Of a DNA stretch of 64,000 bases, positions 17,583 to 25,298 are shown piece by piece. This DNA is from Mycobacterium asiaticum (GTDB lineage Bacteria > Actinomycetota > Actinomycetes > Mycobacteriales > Mycobacteriaceae), in contig NZ_LZMH01000002.1 of NCBI RefSeq assembly GCF_001673635.1, positions 62,001 through 126,000 of the forward strand, written 5' to 3'. The position numbers and the translations under genes were made by a program. Positions within the stretch are counted from its first letter, which is position 1; each line of letters begins with the position of its first letter. Below the pieces are notes generated by a model that saw only the letters and a program-made list of their open reading frames with translations, made no database searches and was not told where the DNA came from.

Positions 17583-18817
17583 GAGTTCCTCGCCATCTGT
17601 TGCTTGAGCCATGCGGTTTCCCAGAAGTTGTTGCTGCGCGCGAGTAGCTGCTGGTGGGCGTCTCGGAGTACTCCGCGGGCCGCGGGGGTGCCTTCGGGCA
17701 GCAGCTCGGCCAGGTGGATCGCGTGTAGCGGCCGGCCCGCACTCAGGTGTGCCCGCGCACGATCCGCCAGGGCGTCGGCGCCGGCGAGTTCGACCAGGTC
17801 GGCGGCGACGGCGTCGGGACCGACTGAATAGAGTTCGGTGGTCGAGCGGTGGTGGAACCAGCCGGAGTAGTTCTCCCAAATGGCCCGCACGTCCCACGCG
17901 ACCTTTCCATAGCCTTCGCCCACTTCGTATTCCGCAGGCAGCGTGATCTCGCGCATCAAAGTTCGGACGTCGTTGCCGGCGTTCATCCCAGTGACCGTTG
18001 CGTCATGGATGTACTGAATGGCATCGCGCAGTCGGGCCAGCTCGCTGTCGATGCGATCGGCGCCGGCAATGGGATCGAAGTGTCCCGTTACCAACAACTC
18101 CGGTCGCAGCCGGCGAACTCGTTCGACCGACTCGACGGCGGTCAGCGCGTCGCGGTATCGGTCGCCACGCATGGTGACCAGGTTGGGGATGTGTCCGAAA
18201 ACGGGTCCGAAGGTATTCCCACACAGACAGATTCGCTCGGCGGGTAACCATACCACCAGCGAATCGTTGGTTTCCCCGCCCGGCACGGAGATCAGTTCCA
18301 GCCGTCGTCCGCCGACATCCAGCGTGAGGGTGTCCTCGAAGTCCAGGTCAACGACGGGGACGCTCTGTGGCGCCAGCTTTTTGGTGCCAAGACGACGCTG
18401 GATCGCCCGGATGCCCTCGGCGAGGGTGTCCTGGAACGCGAACGCACTGCGGTGGGCGCGATATGGAATGAGGCGTTCGTTGTCGTCGCGCCAGCGTGTC
18501 CAGTTCGCCTGTGCGACAACGGTCGTGTCCGGGTCACGTACGCTGTCCAAGCCGCCGACGTGGTCGACGTGGCCCTGGGTGAAAATGATGTAGCGCACCG
18601 GCGCGGTGTCGACGGCGTCGAAGTTGGCCCGGTGCACCGGTCCCTCGAATCCCATGCCGGTGTTGACGATCACCCGTCCGTCCCCGGTGGTGAGCAGGTA
18701 GGAGTTGGACAGGCCTGGCGAGCACCATATTCCGGGCGCGATCCGCTCGGCGCGCTCGGCGGAGGCGGCTCGCATGGCATCGGCGCCCGGGCGGCGCCGA
18801 TAGATCGGTTCGAACAT
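17579..18817 (-). CDS. MBL-fold hydrolase, alkylsulfatase-like, with altered metal motif
   Basis: This 412-residue protein has a metallo-beta-lactamase fold followed by a helical domain like the alkylsulfatase dimerisation domain (VELAGADALADRARAHL, then HAIHLAELLPEG), but lacks the SCP2-like C-terminal domain of full alkylsulfatases such as the 37241-39115 gene. The first histidine of the HxHxDH signature is Gln (FTQGHVDHVGG, Gln81, His83, Asp85, His86). The motif at VTGHFDPIAG keeps a His. ATG 18817 follows GGAAAGG at good spacing. It sits 13 nt after the sulfotransferase gene. It may hydrolyse a sulfate or other ester with a modified metal centre. Confidence 0.82.
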   Translation of the reverse strand: MFEPIYRRRPGADAMRAASAERAERIAPGIWCSPGLSNSYLLTTGDGRVIVNTGMGFEGPVHRANFDAVDTAPVRYIIFTQGHVDHVGGLDSVRDPDTTVVAQANWTRWRDDNERLIPYRAHRSAFAFQDTLAEGIRAIQRRLGTKKLAPQSVPVVDLDFEDTLTLDVGGRRLELISVPGGETNDSLVVWLPAERICLCGNTFGPVFGHIPNLVTMRGDRYRDALTAVESVERVRRLRPELLVTGHFDPIAGADRIDSELARLRDAIQYIHDATVTGMNAGNDVRTLMREITLPAEYEVGEGYGKVAWDVRAIWENYSGWFHHRSTTELYSVGPDAVAADLVELAGADALADRARAHLSAGRPLHAIHLAELLPEGTPAARGVLRDAHQQLLARSNNFWETAWLKQQMARNS

Positions 18818-18830
18818 CACTGCCTTTCCT

Positions 18831-20099
18831 TCACTCGGCGCGCACGTCGAACGCGTCGAAGTAGAAGCCGAACCGTGCCCGCAATTCGTCGGGAGACATC
18901 CCGAAATGGCGGCGCAGGTCATAACGAATGCGGCCGTGCTTGCCGCGGGGATTGCCGTCCAGATACCGGTTGAACCGCTCCCGCACCGGCGCCGTCAATT
19001 CCACGTCGCCGCGCCGGTAAAGCTGTTCGAGCAAAGCCATTTCGTTGCCGTTGAGCTGGTGAAAACCGATATCGATGCTGCGTTCGGCCGGCACCAGCGC
19101 CCGGTCACGCACGCACGCGCTCAATAGTCGGTGCACGCGGTCGCTCCAGTACTCCAGCAGCCAGTCCGGATCGATTGATGTGCGGCGCAGCCGGTCGGAG
19201 TAGGCCATCATGGTGATCGCGGATTGGATCACCGCGACCGGATCGCGGTGGGTGAAGGCCACCGTCGCGTCGGGAAACGTCGCCATCAGCGGACCGAGTT
19301 GCTCGCAGTGCTGCGGACTTTTGAGGATCCACGTTTGCGGACCGCGCAGGAATGTCAGCGCTTGCAGCACCTTCTTCAGATACGCGTAGTGCCGATGCTG
19401 ATCCAGGCTCAGGTAGTAGTCACGCCAATCCGGCACGCGCGCATGCCATTCCAGTACATAGGAGGCCAGGTCGAGGTCGAGGATCTCGACCTCCTCCTCG
19501 ATGGCCTCCGGGAAGCGGTCGTGCATGGCGGCCACGATCGGCGCGCTGACCATGAGCGCGTCGTGTTCCTGCTTGACCCGCGTGTAGCGCGGATCCACGC
19601 CGTGGGTGTCCGGTCCCTGGCCGCGTGCCGGTATCGGATCCTGGCTCTCCCAGTACGGCAGAGCGCGCCGGCGGGGGTCTGCGGCGATGAGGTTCACCAG
19701 ATGCGTGGTGCCGGATCGCGGCATCCCGACCACGATGAAGGGCTTCTCGATCGGGATCGACTCGATTTCGGGGAAGCGTTTGAGCAGCTCGGTCAACGAC
19801 AACCGGTTGCGCAGCAGTCGTACCACCCGTTGCCGCAGGGTCGATCGGCTGAGCTGGCGGAGGCCGTCGTCGCGTTCGATCGCCGCAACGTGGGCGCTCA
19901 GGCGGTCGGTGTATCCGTCGGTGTCGTCGAGGTCGGTGACGCCGGCCTGCTCGCGGGCCTCACTGAGCATCGTGTCGATATCGAACTTGACCTGCCTGCC
20001 TTCAGTGAATTCAAGAATCTGACGCTGGACTTCAGTCAGCTGGGGCGATGCCAGATCATCGAAGTCGATGTCGTCGGCGGCAGGGCCCGCAGCATTCAC
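18831..20099 (-). CDS. sulfotransferase family protein
   Basis: This 422-residue protein carries the PAPS 5'-phosphosulfate loop (PFIVVGMPRSGTTHLVNLI) about residue 125 and the 3'-phosphate region (FPDATVAFTHRDPVAVIQSA), so it belongs to the Sulfotransfer_3 type common in mycobacteria. Start GTG 20099 is preceded by GGGGAGG. It heads the minus-strand operon with an alkylsulfatase-like hydrolase, a VOC protein and an LLM oxidoreductase. It would transfer sulfate from PAPS to a hydroxyl on a lipid or steroid-like acceptor; acceptor unknown. Several family members in mycobacteria have never been shown to sulfate anything, so the role is open. Confidence 0.88.
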   Translation of the reverse strand: MNAAGPAADDIDFDDLASPQLTEVQRQILEFTEGRQVKFDIDTMLSEAREQAGVTDLDDTDGYTDRLSAHVAAIERDDGLRQLSRSTLRQRVVRLLRNRLSLTELLKRFPEIESIPIEKPFIVVGMPRSGTTHLVNLIAADPRRRALPYWESQDPIPARGQGPDTHGVDPRYTRVKQEHDALMVSAPIVAAMHDRFPEAIEEEVEILDLDLASYVLEWHARVPDWRDYYLSLDQHRHYAYLKKVLQALTFLRGPQTWILKSPQHCEQLGPLMATFPDATVAFTHRDPVAVIQSAITMMAYSDRLRRTSIDPDWLLEYWSDRVHRLLSACVRDRALVPAERSIDIGFHQLNGNEMALLEQLYRRGDVELTAPVRERFNRYLDGNPRGKHGRIRYDLRRHFGMSPDELRARFGFYFDAFDVRAE

Positions 20100-20202
20100 C
20101 TGTGACCTCCCCAGGGCGCCGTCGCCGTGACTTGTCGAACGATAGCGCAGCGGTAGCCTGCGCGGGGACCACCCATTTCGAGATCGGCAGAAAGGTCCGG
20201 CG

Positions 20203-20625
20203 ATGCTGATCGCCACTACCAACGAGCTACCCGGTTGGCGGATCGAGCGCGTGTGCGGTGAAGTCTTCGGGCTCACTGCCCGATCACGAGATTTCCTGGG
20301 ACATTTCGGCGCTGGGCTGATGTCGCTCTTCCGCGGTGAACTTCTGAAAAGCATGACCGAGAACCTCGCCGATTATCGCCAGGAGGCGATCGACCGGCTG
20401 ATCCGCGATGCGCAGGACAAAGGCGGCAACGCGGTCATCGGGATGCGGTTCGACACGTCCGTACTCGCCGATACGTGGACAGAGATCTGCGCCTACGGCA
20501 CCGCGGTGGAAGCCGTGCCGGTCAGCGAGGGCGCGCGCTACACCGCCGCTCAACTCGGGTACACGGCGGCTTCGCGATCTGTGTCTAGCCGGGCGCCGGA
20601 CGGTGGCGGTAGGTTCAGCCGGTGA
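20203..20625 (+). CDS. YbjQ/UPF0145 family protein
   Basis: This 140-residue protein matches YbjQ: LIATTNELPGWRIERVCGEVFG at the N-terminus, then ADYRQEAIDRLIRDAQDKGGNAVIGMRFD. YbjQ proteins are pentameric and of unknown function. AAAGG lies 8 nt before ATG 20203. The C-terminal about 30 residues (AASRSVSSRAPDGGG) are low in conservation and run into the next gene, overlapping its start by 4 nt (GTGA). Confidence 0.85.
   Translation: MLIATTNELPGWRIERVCGEVFGLTARSRDFLGHFGAGLMSLFRGELLKSMTENLADYRQEAIDRLIRDAQDKGGNAVIGMRFDTSVLADTWTEICAYGTAVEAVPVSEGARYTAAQLGYTAASRSVSSRAPDGGGRFSR
20610..20615 (+). promoter_or_regulatory. -10 hexamer TAGGTT of a probable leaderless promoter inside the YbjQ gene
   Basis: TAGGTT occupies exactly -12 to -7 relative to GTG 20622. 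The identical block TAGGTTCAGC occurs at 15741. The downstream gene can thus be transcribed separately although it overlaps the YbjQ stop. Confidence 0.55.
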
Positions 20626-20981
20626 TAGTCGGGGCGTTCCTTGCCGAAGCTGCGGCTGCAGTGGACAACAAGCTGAACGTCTCGGGCGGCGTGCTACTCC
20701 GATTCGCTGTGGAGGCGGATCGGCTGGCGCAGTTTCTGCTGGTGGTGTTGACGCAATCAGAGACCGGCAGCCCGGCTCGCCGCATCGAAGTCGAGATCCG
20801 GCCGCCGACCGACGACGACCCGCTGACCATCGAATTCGAGTTACCCGAGGCCGCCATCACCGCCGAGCTGGGGTTTGCGATATTCCCCATCGAGGTGACC
20901 TTGCCGGTCGACGGCCGCTGGGTTCTGATGGTGACCGGTGGCGCGGGCATGATCTCGCTTCCGCTGTTGGTGAGTGGTTAG
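20622..20981 (+). CDS. conserved hypothetical protein, DUF6941-like paralogue 4
   Basis: This 119-residue protein begins IVGAFLAEAAAAVDNKLNVS and has the same strands as the 15754 gene (LLVVLTQSETG, RPPTDDDPLTIEFELPE, GRWVLMVTGGAGMISLPLLV). The GTG start overlaps the YbjQ stop and lies under its own TAGGTT hexamer. No signal peptide. Fourth copy of the family in 21 kb; function unknown. Confidence 0.72.
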   Translation: MIVGAFLAEAAAAVDNKLNVSGGVLLRFAVEADRLAQFLLVVLTQSETGSPARRIEVEIRPPTDDDPLTIEFELPEAAITAELGFAIFPIEVTLPVDGRWVLMVTGGAGMISLPLLVSG

Positions 20982-21059
20982 GTGACGGCGGGATAACAAT
21001 TCCCAAACTCAACGGGTCGCCGATCGGTACGCCGCCCAGGATGCGCGGGCGGAGAAACC

Positions 21060-21065
21060 TACCGT
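21060..21065 (+). promoter_or_regulatory. -10 hexamer TACCGT of a probable leaderless promoter
   Basis: TACCGT lies at -12 to -7 relative to GTG 21072, the start of the exported GH5-like protein. Confidence 0.5.
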
Positions 21066-21071
21066 CACGTC

Positions 21072-22208
21072 GTGCACCGTCGAACCGCCCTGAAGCTGCC
21101 CTTGGCGTTGGCTGTCGGCTCGGCTTTGACCCGGACGCCGCGGGCCTCCGCGGAGGCAGGACGCTGGCCGGCCGAGCGCGCGCACAACTGGTATCAGGCC
21201 CAAGGCTGGCTGGTCGGCGTCAACTACATCACGTCGACCGCCATCAACCAGCTCGAGATGTTTCAGGCGGCCACCTACGACGCGCGGCGCATCGACAACG
21301 AATTGGCGGTGGCGCGTTTCCACGGCTTCAACACCGTGCGCGTCTTCCTGCACGACCAGCTGTGGGCGCAGGACCGGGCCGGCTTCCAGTCCCGGCTGGC
21401 GCAGTTCGTCGGGATCGCGGCCCGGCACGGCATCAAGCCACTGTTCGTGTTGTTCGATTCCTGCTGGGATCCCTTTCCGCGGCTGGGCCGTCAGCGCGCC
21501 CCTCGACCGGGAGTGCACAACTCAGGGTGGGTGCAGAGTCCGGGGGCCGAGCATCTCGACGACCGCCGCTACGCTCCCATCCTGGCCGACTACGTCACCG
21601 GAGTGTTGACCCAATTCCGCAATGACGACCGGGTTTTGGGGTGGGACCTATGGAACGAGCCCGACAACCCGGCCCGGGAGTACCGCAAAGTGGAGCGGAA
21701 GGACAAATTGGACCGCGTCGCCGGGCTCCTCCCCCAGGTCTTCCGCTGGGCCCGCGCGGTCGATCCCGTCCAACCGTTGACCAGCGGTGTGTGGCAGGGA
21801 AATTGGGGCGATCCCGGGAGCCGGAGCGCCATCGCAGGTTTGCAGCTCGACAACTCCGACGTGATCACCTTCCACAGCTATGCCCCGCCCGGTGAATTCG
21901 AGAACCGAATCGGCGAGCTCGCGCCGCTGGGTCGCCCGATCATCTGCACCGAATACCTGGCCCGGTCCCTGGGCAGCACCGTTGAGGGGATTCTGCCGAT
22001 TGCTCGGCGGCACAACGTCGGCGCCATCAACTGGGGGCTCGTAGCCGGCAAGACCCAGACCTACTTCCCGTGGACTTCCTGGGACCACCCGGCCACGGCG
22101 CCGCCTAAGGTGTGGTTCGCCGACCTGTTGCAACCCGACGGCCGGCCCTACCACGACAGCGAAGTCCAATTGATCCGCAAGCTCGCCAGCGGAGGGGACC
22201 GGGATTAG
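21072..22208 (+). CDS. exported glycoside hydrolase (GH5-like / cellulase superfamily)
   Basis: This 378-residue protein opens with an RR-containing export signal (HRRTALKLPLALAVGSAL) that looks Tat-like, cleaved near ASA-EA. The mature part is a TIM-barrel glycosidase: GWDLWNEPDNPAREY supplies the acid/base Glu (NEP) and PIICTEYLAR the nucleophile Glu at the end of strand 7. Substrate is not evident; a beta-linked polysaccharide is likely. Start by leaderless GTG. It is convergent with a PE-PPE-domain hydrolase gene. Confidence 0.87.
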   Translation: MHRRTALKLPLALAVGSALTRTPRASAEAGRWPAERAHNWYQAQGWLVGVNYITSTAINQLEMFQAATYDARRIDNELAVARFHGFNTVRVFLHDQLWAQDRAGFQSRLAQFVGIAARHGIKPLFVLFDSCWDPFPRLGRQRAPRPGVHNSGWVQSPGAEHLDDRRYAPILADYVTGVLTQFRNDDRVLGWDLWNEPDNPAREYRKVERKDKLDRVAGLLPQVFRWARAVDPVQPLTSGVWQGNWGDPGSRSAIAGLQLDNSDVITFHSYAPPGEFENRIGELAPLGRPIICTEYLARSLGSTVEGILPIARRHNVGAINWGLVAGKTQTYFPWTSWDHPATAPPKVWFADLLQPDGRPYHDSEVQLIRKLASGGDRD

Positions 22209-22256
22209 TACGGGGCCGTCATGGGACGGGTGGACCGGATGCCCAACACCGTACTA
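22206..22256. terminator. inverted repeat between convergent genes
   Basis: TAGTACGG (22206-22213) and CCGTACTA (22249-22256) are perfect 8-bp arms with a 35-nt loop, located between the GH5-like stop and the PE-PPE stop. The loop is long, so a terminator role is only possible. Confidence 0.25.
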
Positions 22257-22260
22257 GTGG

Positions 22261-23121
22261 TCAGGTCGGCGGCGTCGGCCCTCCCATCGGCCGGAAGTAG
22301 GCGGCCTCCACGTCGGGACGCCACGCCATGTCCGCATTACGCTTGTGCTCCTCCGGCGACAGTATTTTCAGCAGCGTGACCATCGGCAGGTAATAGGTGG
22401 CCGGCGCCCCGAGGATGTACGTCGCATTTCCCTCGACGTACGTCTTGTTTCCCGGATCATTCAGGCCGATGTTGCTGTAGTCGCCGTGGACTTGCTGGTA
22501 TTGGCCCGCGCCGCCGACGAACAACGAGGCGAATCTGTTCATCACCGCGGTTGCATTAGCCAGGTTCGCCGGGCAATCGGCCCAGAAATCGTATTGCCGG
22601 ATCACCACTTTGACGGTGTAGCGGGTATCGATCGGGAAGCCGTTTCCGCCATAGGCCGCCGTGCATCCGCTGTATCGGACGTGCATGCAACCGCCGTATT
22701 TCCCTTCCGGATCACCGGTGAGAATGAACGTCACGGACGCCGGATCGATATCGCTCGTCGGCCCGTAGGTGCGTAGCCAGTCGTCTTCCACCTGGGCGCC
22801 CTCGCTGTGTCCAAGGACGATTTTCGGACCCGGGACAGCGTGCAGCATGTTGTTGAGGTTGAGGGCGCCTTGGTGGACATTGCGGGCGGCAGGAAAATTG
22901 TTGTACGGGACTTTCGCCACCACATTCGGAGCCGCGAACAGTTCGCCACGCAGCCAGTTGCCGGGTAGCGAGCGAAAGGCAGGATCGAGCGTCAGCACCG
23001 TAACGCCGGTTGCGGGGACAGCCTCAGCGCCGGCCTTAACCGTTGTCAGCGCCGTAATATTTGCCGCGATGGCCAGGAGCGTCAGGGCAAGCGATGCTAC
23101 CGCCCTACTCACCGACGTCAC
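22261..23121 (-). CDS. exported PE-PPE domain serine hydrolase
   Basis: This 286-residue protein has an N-terminal hydrophobic signal (residues 8-30) and then a PE-PPE (alpha/beta serine hydrolase) domain: VTVLTLDPAF, WLRGELFAAPNVVAKVPYNN, and the nucleophile elbow KIVLGHSEGAQVEDDWL (GxSxG). There is no PE or PPE N-terminal module, so it is a free-standing domain as in several mycobacterial cutinase-like esterases. It should cleave short or medium acyl esters outside the membrane. Start GTG 23121. Confidence 0.83.
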   Translation of the reverse strand: MTSVSRAVASLALTLLAIAANITALTTVKAGAEAVPATGVTVLTLDPAFRSLPGNWLRGELFAAPNVVAKVPYNNFPAARNVHQGALNLNNMLHAVPGPKIVLGHSEGAQVEDDWLRTYGPTSDIDPASVTFILTGDPEGKYGGCMHVRYSGCTAAYGGNGFPIDTRYTVKVVIRQYDFWADCPANLANATAVMNRFASLFVGGAGQYQQVHGDYSNIGLNDPGNKTYVEGNATYILGAPATYYLPMVTLLKILSPEEHKRNADMAWRPDVEAAYFRPMGGPTPPT

Positions 23122-23287
23122 CAGGCAAACCTCAAGAGATCGCAGTGGAATTTGCTGCTCATATATATCACCGGCGCCGTTGCGACCCGCCGCAACGTTT
23201 GCGAATCGACACCGGAATGAGGCTTCCCATACATATTCGCGGGTTAGTCGTCGTCGAATTCCTGCGCCGCTCCTGGGACCGCGGCGC

Positions 23288-23293
23288 TAAATT
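23288..23293 (+). promoter_or_regulatory. -10 hexamer TAAATT of a probable leaderless promoter
   Basis: TAAATT lies at -12 to -7 relative to ATG 23300, with six nt between. Confidence 0.5.
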
Positions 23294-23299
23294 GTCCCC

Positions 23300-23557
23300 A
23301 TGAAGAAGTTCACGCCCGCTTTGCTGGCCGCCGTCGCGGTAGCGGCATTCCAGATTTCGGTCGCACCAGCGGCGTCCGCGAATCCCTGTCCCGCTGCCGG
23401 GGAAGGTTCGTATCCGAACCGGATCGATTGCCCGCTGGGCAGCATTGCCGCGGCGGATGCGGTCGACGAGGCCAGGCAGCGCGCCGAGGGTCGCCCGCCG
23501 TGCTACACCCGCGAGGGCGTGCCCTACTACACGCCCGGCGACGCGCCCTGCGGCTGA
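23300..23557 (+). CDS. small secreted protein
   Basis: This 85-residue protein has a clear signal peptide (KKFTPALLAAVAVAAFQISV, cleavage after ASA) and a mature domain of about 56 residues with four Cys and a repeated-looking YYTPGDAPCG tail. No catalytic motif. A member of the many small exported proteins of mycobacteria; function unknown. Confidence 0.7.
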   Translation: MKKFTPALLAAVAVAAFQISVAPAASANPCPAAGEGSYPNRIDCPLGSIAAADAVDEARQRAEGRPPCYTREGVPYYTPGDAPCG

Positions 23558-23600
23558 GCGATATCGCCTTCGGAGTGGGTATACGGCGCGGGGAGGCACG

Positions 23601-23917
23601 ATGAACGAACCCGAATCTTCAGCGCAACCGCCGTTCACCCAGGAAGACATCGAACGCGCCGAAAGCCGAGTCGAACACGCCCGGGAAGGCGCGGCTCATG
23701 CGGCACTGTCAGCGGCCCAGAGCCTAGACAAGACCGCGCGATCACATGAGGAAGTCGCCGCCCTGGAAGAGGCCACCTCCGCGCAAGAACCCCGCCCGAA
23801 CGACGTGCTGCAGCAATCGGCGGGGAACATCGTGCCTACGCCGCCGAAGACCGGGCCATGGCAGACAAGAAGCGTGAAGAAGCAGACGGGCACTTCAATT
23901 CCGGAACTCAGGGCTAA
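23601..23917 (+). pseudogene. frameshifted small Glu/Ala-rich (coiled-coil) gene
   Basis: ATG 23601 has GGGAGG at ideal spacing. Frame 1 codes a charged helical protein (TQEDIERAESRVEHAREGAA) to about residue 63. After the C-run at 23790-23793 the reading frame changes: the -1 frame continues in the same style (GGEHRAYAAEDRAMADKKRE) and ends at TAA 23915-23917, whereas frame 1 becomes low-quality and runs across the tRNA-Ser gene. One missing C would explain this. The restored product would be 105 residues. It may be a genuine inactivation or a sequencing error in a homopolymer. Confidence 0.6.
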
Positions 23918-23978
23918 GGCGCACGCCTGGACCTCAACGAGGGTTCGGAGCATCCGGTGCTCGACCCAGCAAACTTGG

Positions 23979-24065
23979 CGGTGGCGGAGGGATTTGAACC
24001 CTCGGACGGTTTTAGCCGTCACACGCTTTCGAGGCGTGCTCCTTAGGCCGCTCGGACACGCCACC
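23979..24065 (-). tRNA. tRNA-Ser (CGA)
   Basis: The reverse complement folds as a class II tRNA: acceptor GGTGGCG pairs with CGCCACC, the anticodon loop is CTCGAAA (anticodon CGA), there is a long variable arm GACGGCTAAAACCGTC and the T loop GGTTCAAATCC. The discriminator base is G, as usual for serine. It reads UCG codons. Confidence 0.95.
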
Positions 24066-24094
24066 GCCAGGCAGCTTACCGAATCCACCGGCGC

Positions 24095-24670
24095 TCACCC
24101 CAATCGCTGGCGGGCGAAGAACTGTTCGAGCGGCGCGGCGCACTCGTCGGCGAGCACTCCGCCCCGTACCTCAGGGCGATGATTCAGCCGGCGATCGCGC
24201 ACCACATCCCACAGTGACCCGACCGCGCCGGTCTTGGGCTCCCACGCACCGAACACCACCCGAGCCACCCGCGCCAGCACCAGGGCACCGGCGCACATGG
24301 TGCACGGCTCCACGGTGACCGCCAGCGTCGCGCCCTCCAGGCGCCAGCCGTCCCCGAGGACACTGGCCGCGGCCCGCAGCGCCAGGATCTCGGCATGCGC
24401 GGTGGGATCGCCGAGCGCTTCGCGGGCATTCACAGCCCTGGCCAGCTCGGTCCCGTCGGCGCTGACGACCACCGCGCCGATCGGGACATCCCGCGGCCCG
24501 GCGCTCCCGGCGACCGCCAGCGCGGCGCGGATCAGCTGCTCGTCAGAAACCGACCCCTGCTGATGGCGGCGACCCGCTGCGCCCGGCTCGTTCGCCGCGC
24601 TTGCGATCACCGACCCGGACCGATGGCGGCGACCCGCTGCGCCCGGCTCGTTCGCCGCGCTTGCGATCAC
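24095..24670 (-). CDS. tadA: tRNA adenosine(34) deaminase TadA
   Basis: This cytidine-deaminase-fold enzyme converts A34 of tRNA-Arg(ACG) to inosine; that tRNA is present in the window at 49088. The zinc site is complete: HAEILALRAAA (His, catalytic Glu) and EPCTMCAGAL (PCxxC). The N-terminus is odd: a 60-bp tandem duplication repeats GTG-started codons, giving residues 1-20 and 21-40 nearly identical. The upstream GTG 24670 overlaps the stop of the partner gene (GTGA). A second start GTG 24610 would give a 171-residue protein. Orthologue of M. tuberculosis Rv3752c. Confidence 0.92.
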   Translation of the reverse strand: MIASAANEPGAAGRRHRSGSVIASAANEPGAAGRRHQQGSVSDEQLIRAALAVAGSAGPRDVPIGAVVVSADGTELARAVNAREALGDPTAHAEILALRAAASVLGDGWRLEGATLAVTVEPCTMCAGALVLARVARVVFGAWEPKTGAVGSLWDVVRDRRLNHRPEVRGGVLADECAAPLEQFFARQRLG

Positions 24671-24676
24671 CGACCC
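24551..24676. repeat. 60-bp tandem duplication at the tadA 5' end
   Basis: The 55-bp blocks 24562-24616 and 24622-24676 are identical, with period 60, and a shorter CGACCC remnant at 24551 extends the register. The duplication is in frame and copies the tadA start codon; it adds 20 residues. Confidence 0.9.
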
Positions 24677-25191
24677 AAGCGGTCGATCACCGCCGACAAC
24701 TGCTCGGCGAAACCCATCTCCCGCGCGATCCGGCCGAGTTGCTCATCGGCGTACAGGTCCGTCTCGTCCAGAATCACCCCCAGCACCGCCTCGGGCAGCC
24801 CGATATCGGAGAGCAACCCCAGGTCACCCTCCTCGAACGGGTCGGCGTCCTCGAGGTCTTCGGGGTCGATGTCGGCGTCCAGGCTGTCCAGCACCTCGGC
24901 GGCGATGTCGTAATCTAGCGCGGCGGTGGCATCCGACAACAGCAACCGGGTCCCCGAGGGCGCTGGCCGCACGATGACGAAAAACTCGTCGTCCACGTCC
25001 AGGAGCCCAAAGACCGCCCCGGCGCTGCGCAGCTCCCGCAGCTCGGTCTCCGCGGCCGACAAACTGGTAAGAGCCTTGGGACCCAGCGGCGCGCAGCGCC
25101 AGCGGCCCTCCTCACGCACGACGGCGACGCCGAAGCCGTCCGGGGTGTCCGCGGACGGGCCCTGCGTTGCCGAGGCCCGTTGTACTCCCAT
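24667..25191 (-). CDS. TadA-associated conserved hypothetical protein (Rv3753c type)
   Basis: This 174-residue acidic protein contains [40 protein letters not shown] and an Asp/Glu-rich block ([19 protein letters not shown]). It is always next to tadA in actinobacteria, hence the label tRNA adenosine deaminase-associated protein. ATG 25191 begins the conserved [16 protein letters not shown] hexamer lies 8 nt upstream on the minus strand. Its stop overlaps the tadA start. Molecular role unknown. Confidence 0.88.
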   Translation of the reverse strand: MGVQRASATQGPSADTPDGFGVAVVREEGRWRCAPLGPKALTSLSAAETELRELRSAGAVFGLLDVDDEFFVIVRPAPSGTRLLLSDATAALDYDIAAEVLDSLDADIDPEDLEDADPFEEGDLGLLSDIGLPEAVLGVILDETDLYADEQLGRIAREMGFAEQLSAVIDRLGR

Positions 25192-25298
25192 GGCCGCATA
25201 CGCTAGTCCCTGACCTGGCCTCTGGCCAGATGAAGCCGGGACGCGCAGCCTGCGCCCGGCTGAGCTGTGCCAACCTTGGACAAGTGGTGAGGACTGAG

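Noticed and set aside
23445..24182. A 245-residue protein starting within the secreted-protein gene
   Set aside because: The upstream part overlaps a gene with a signal peptide in another frame and the downstream part crosses tRNA-Ser and tadA; only 23601-23917 shows coding character.
24551..24676. A mobile-element remnant at the tadA duplication
   Set aside because: It is a simple tandem copy without inverted ends or transposase.
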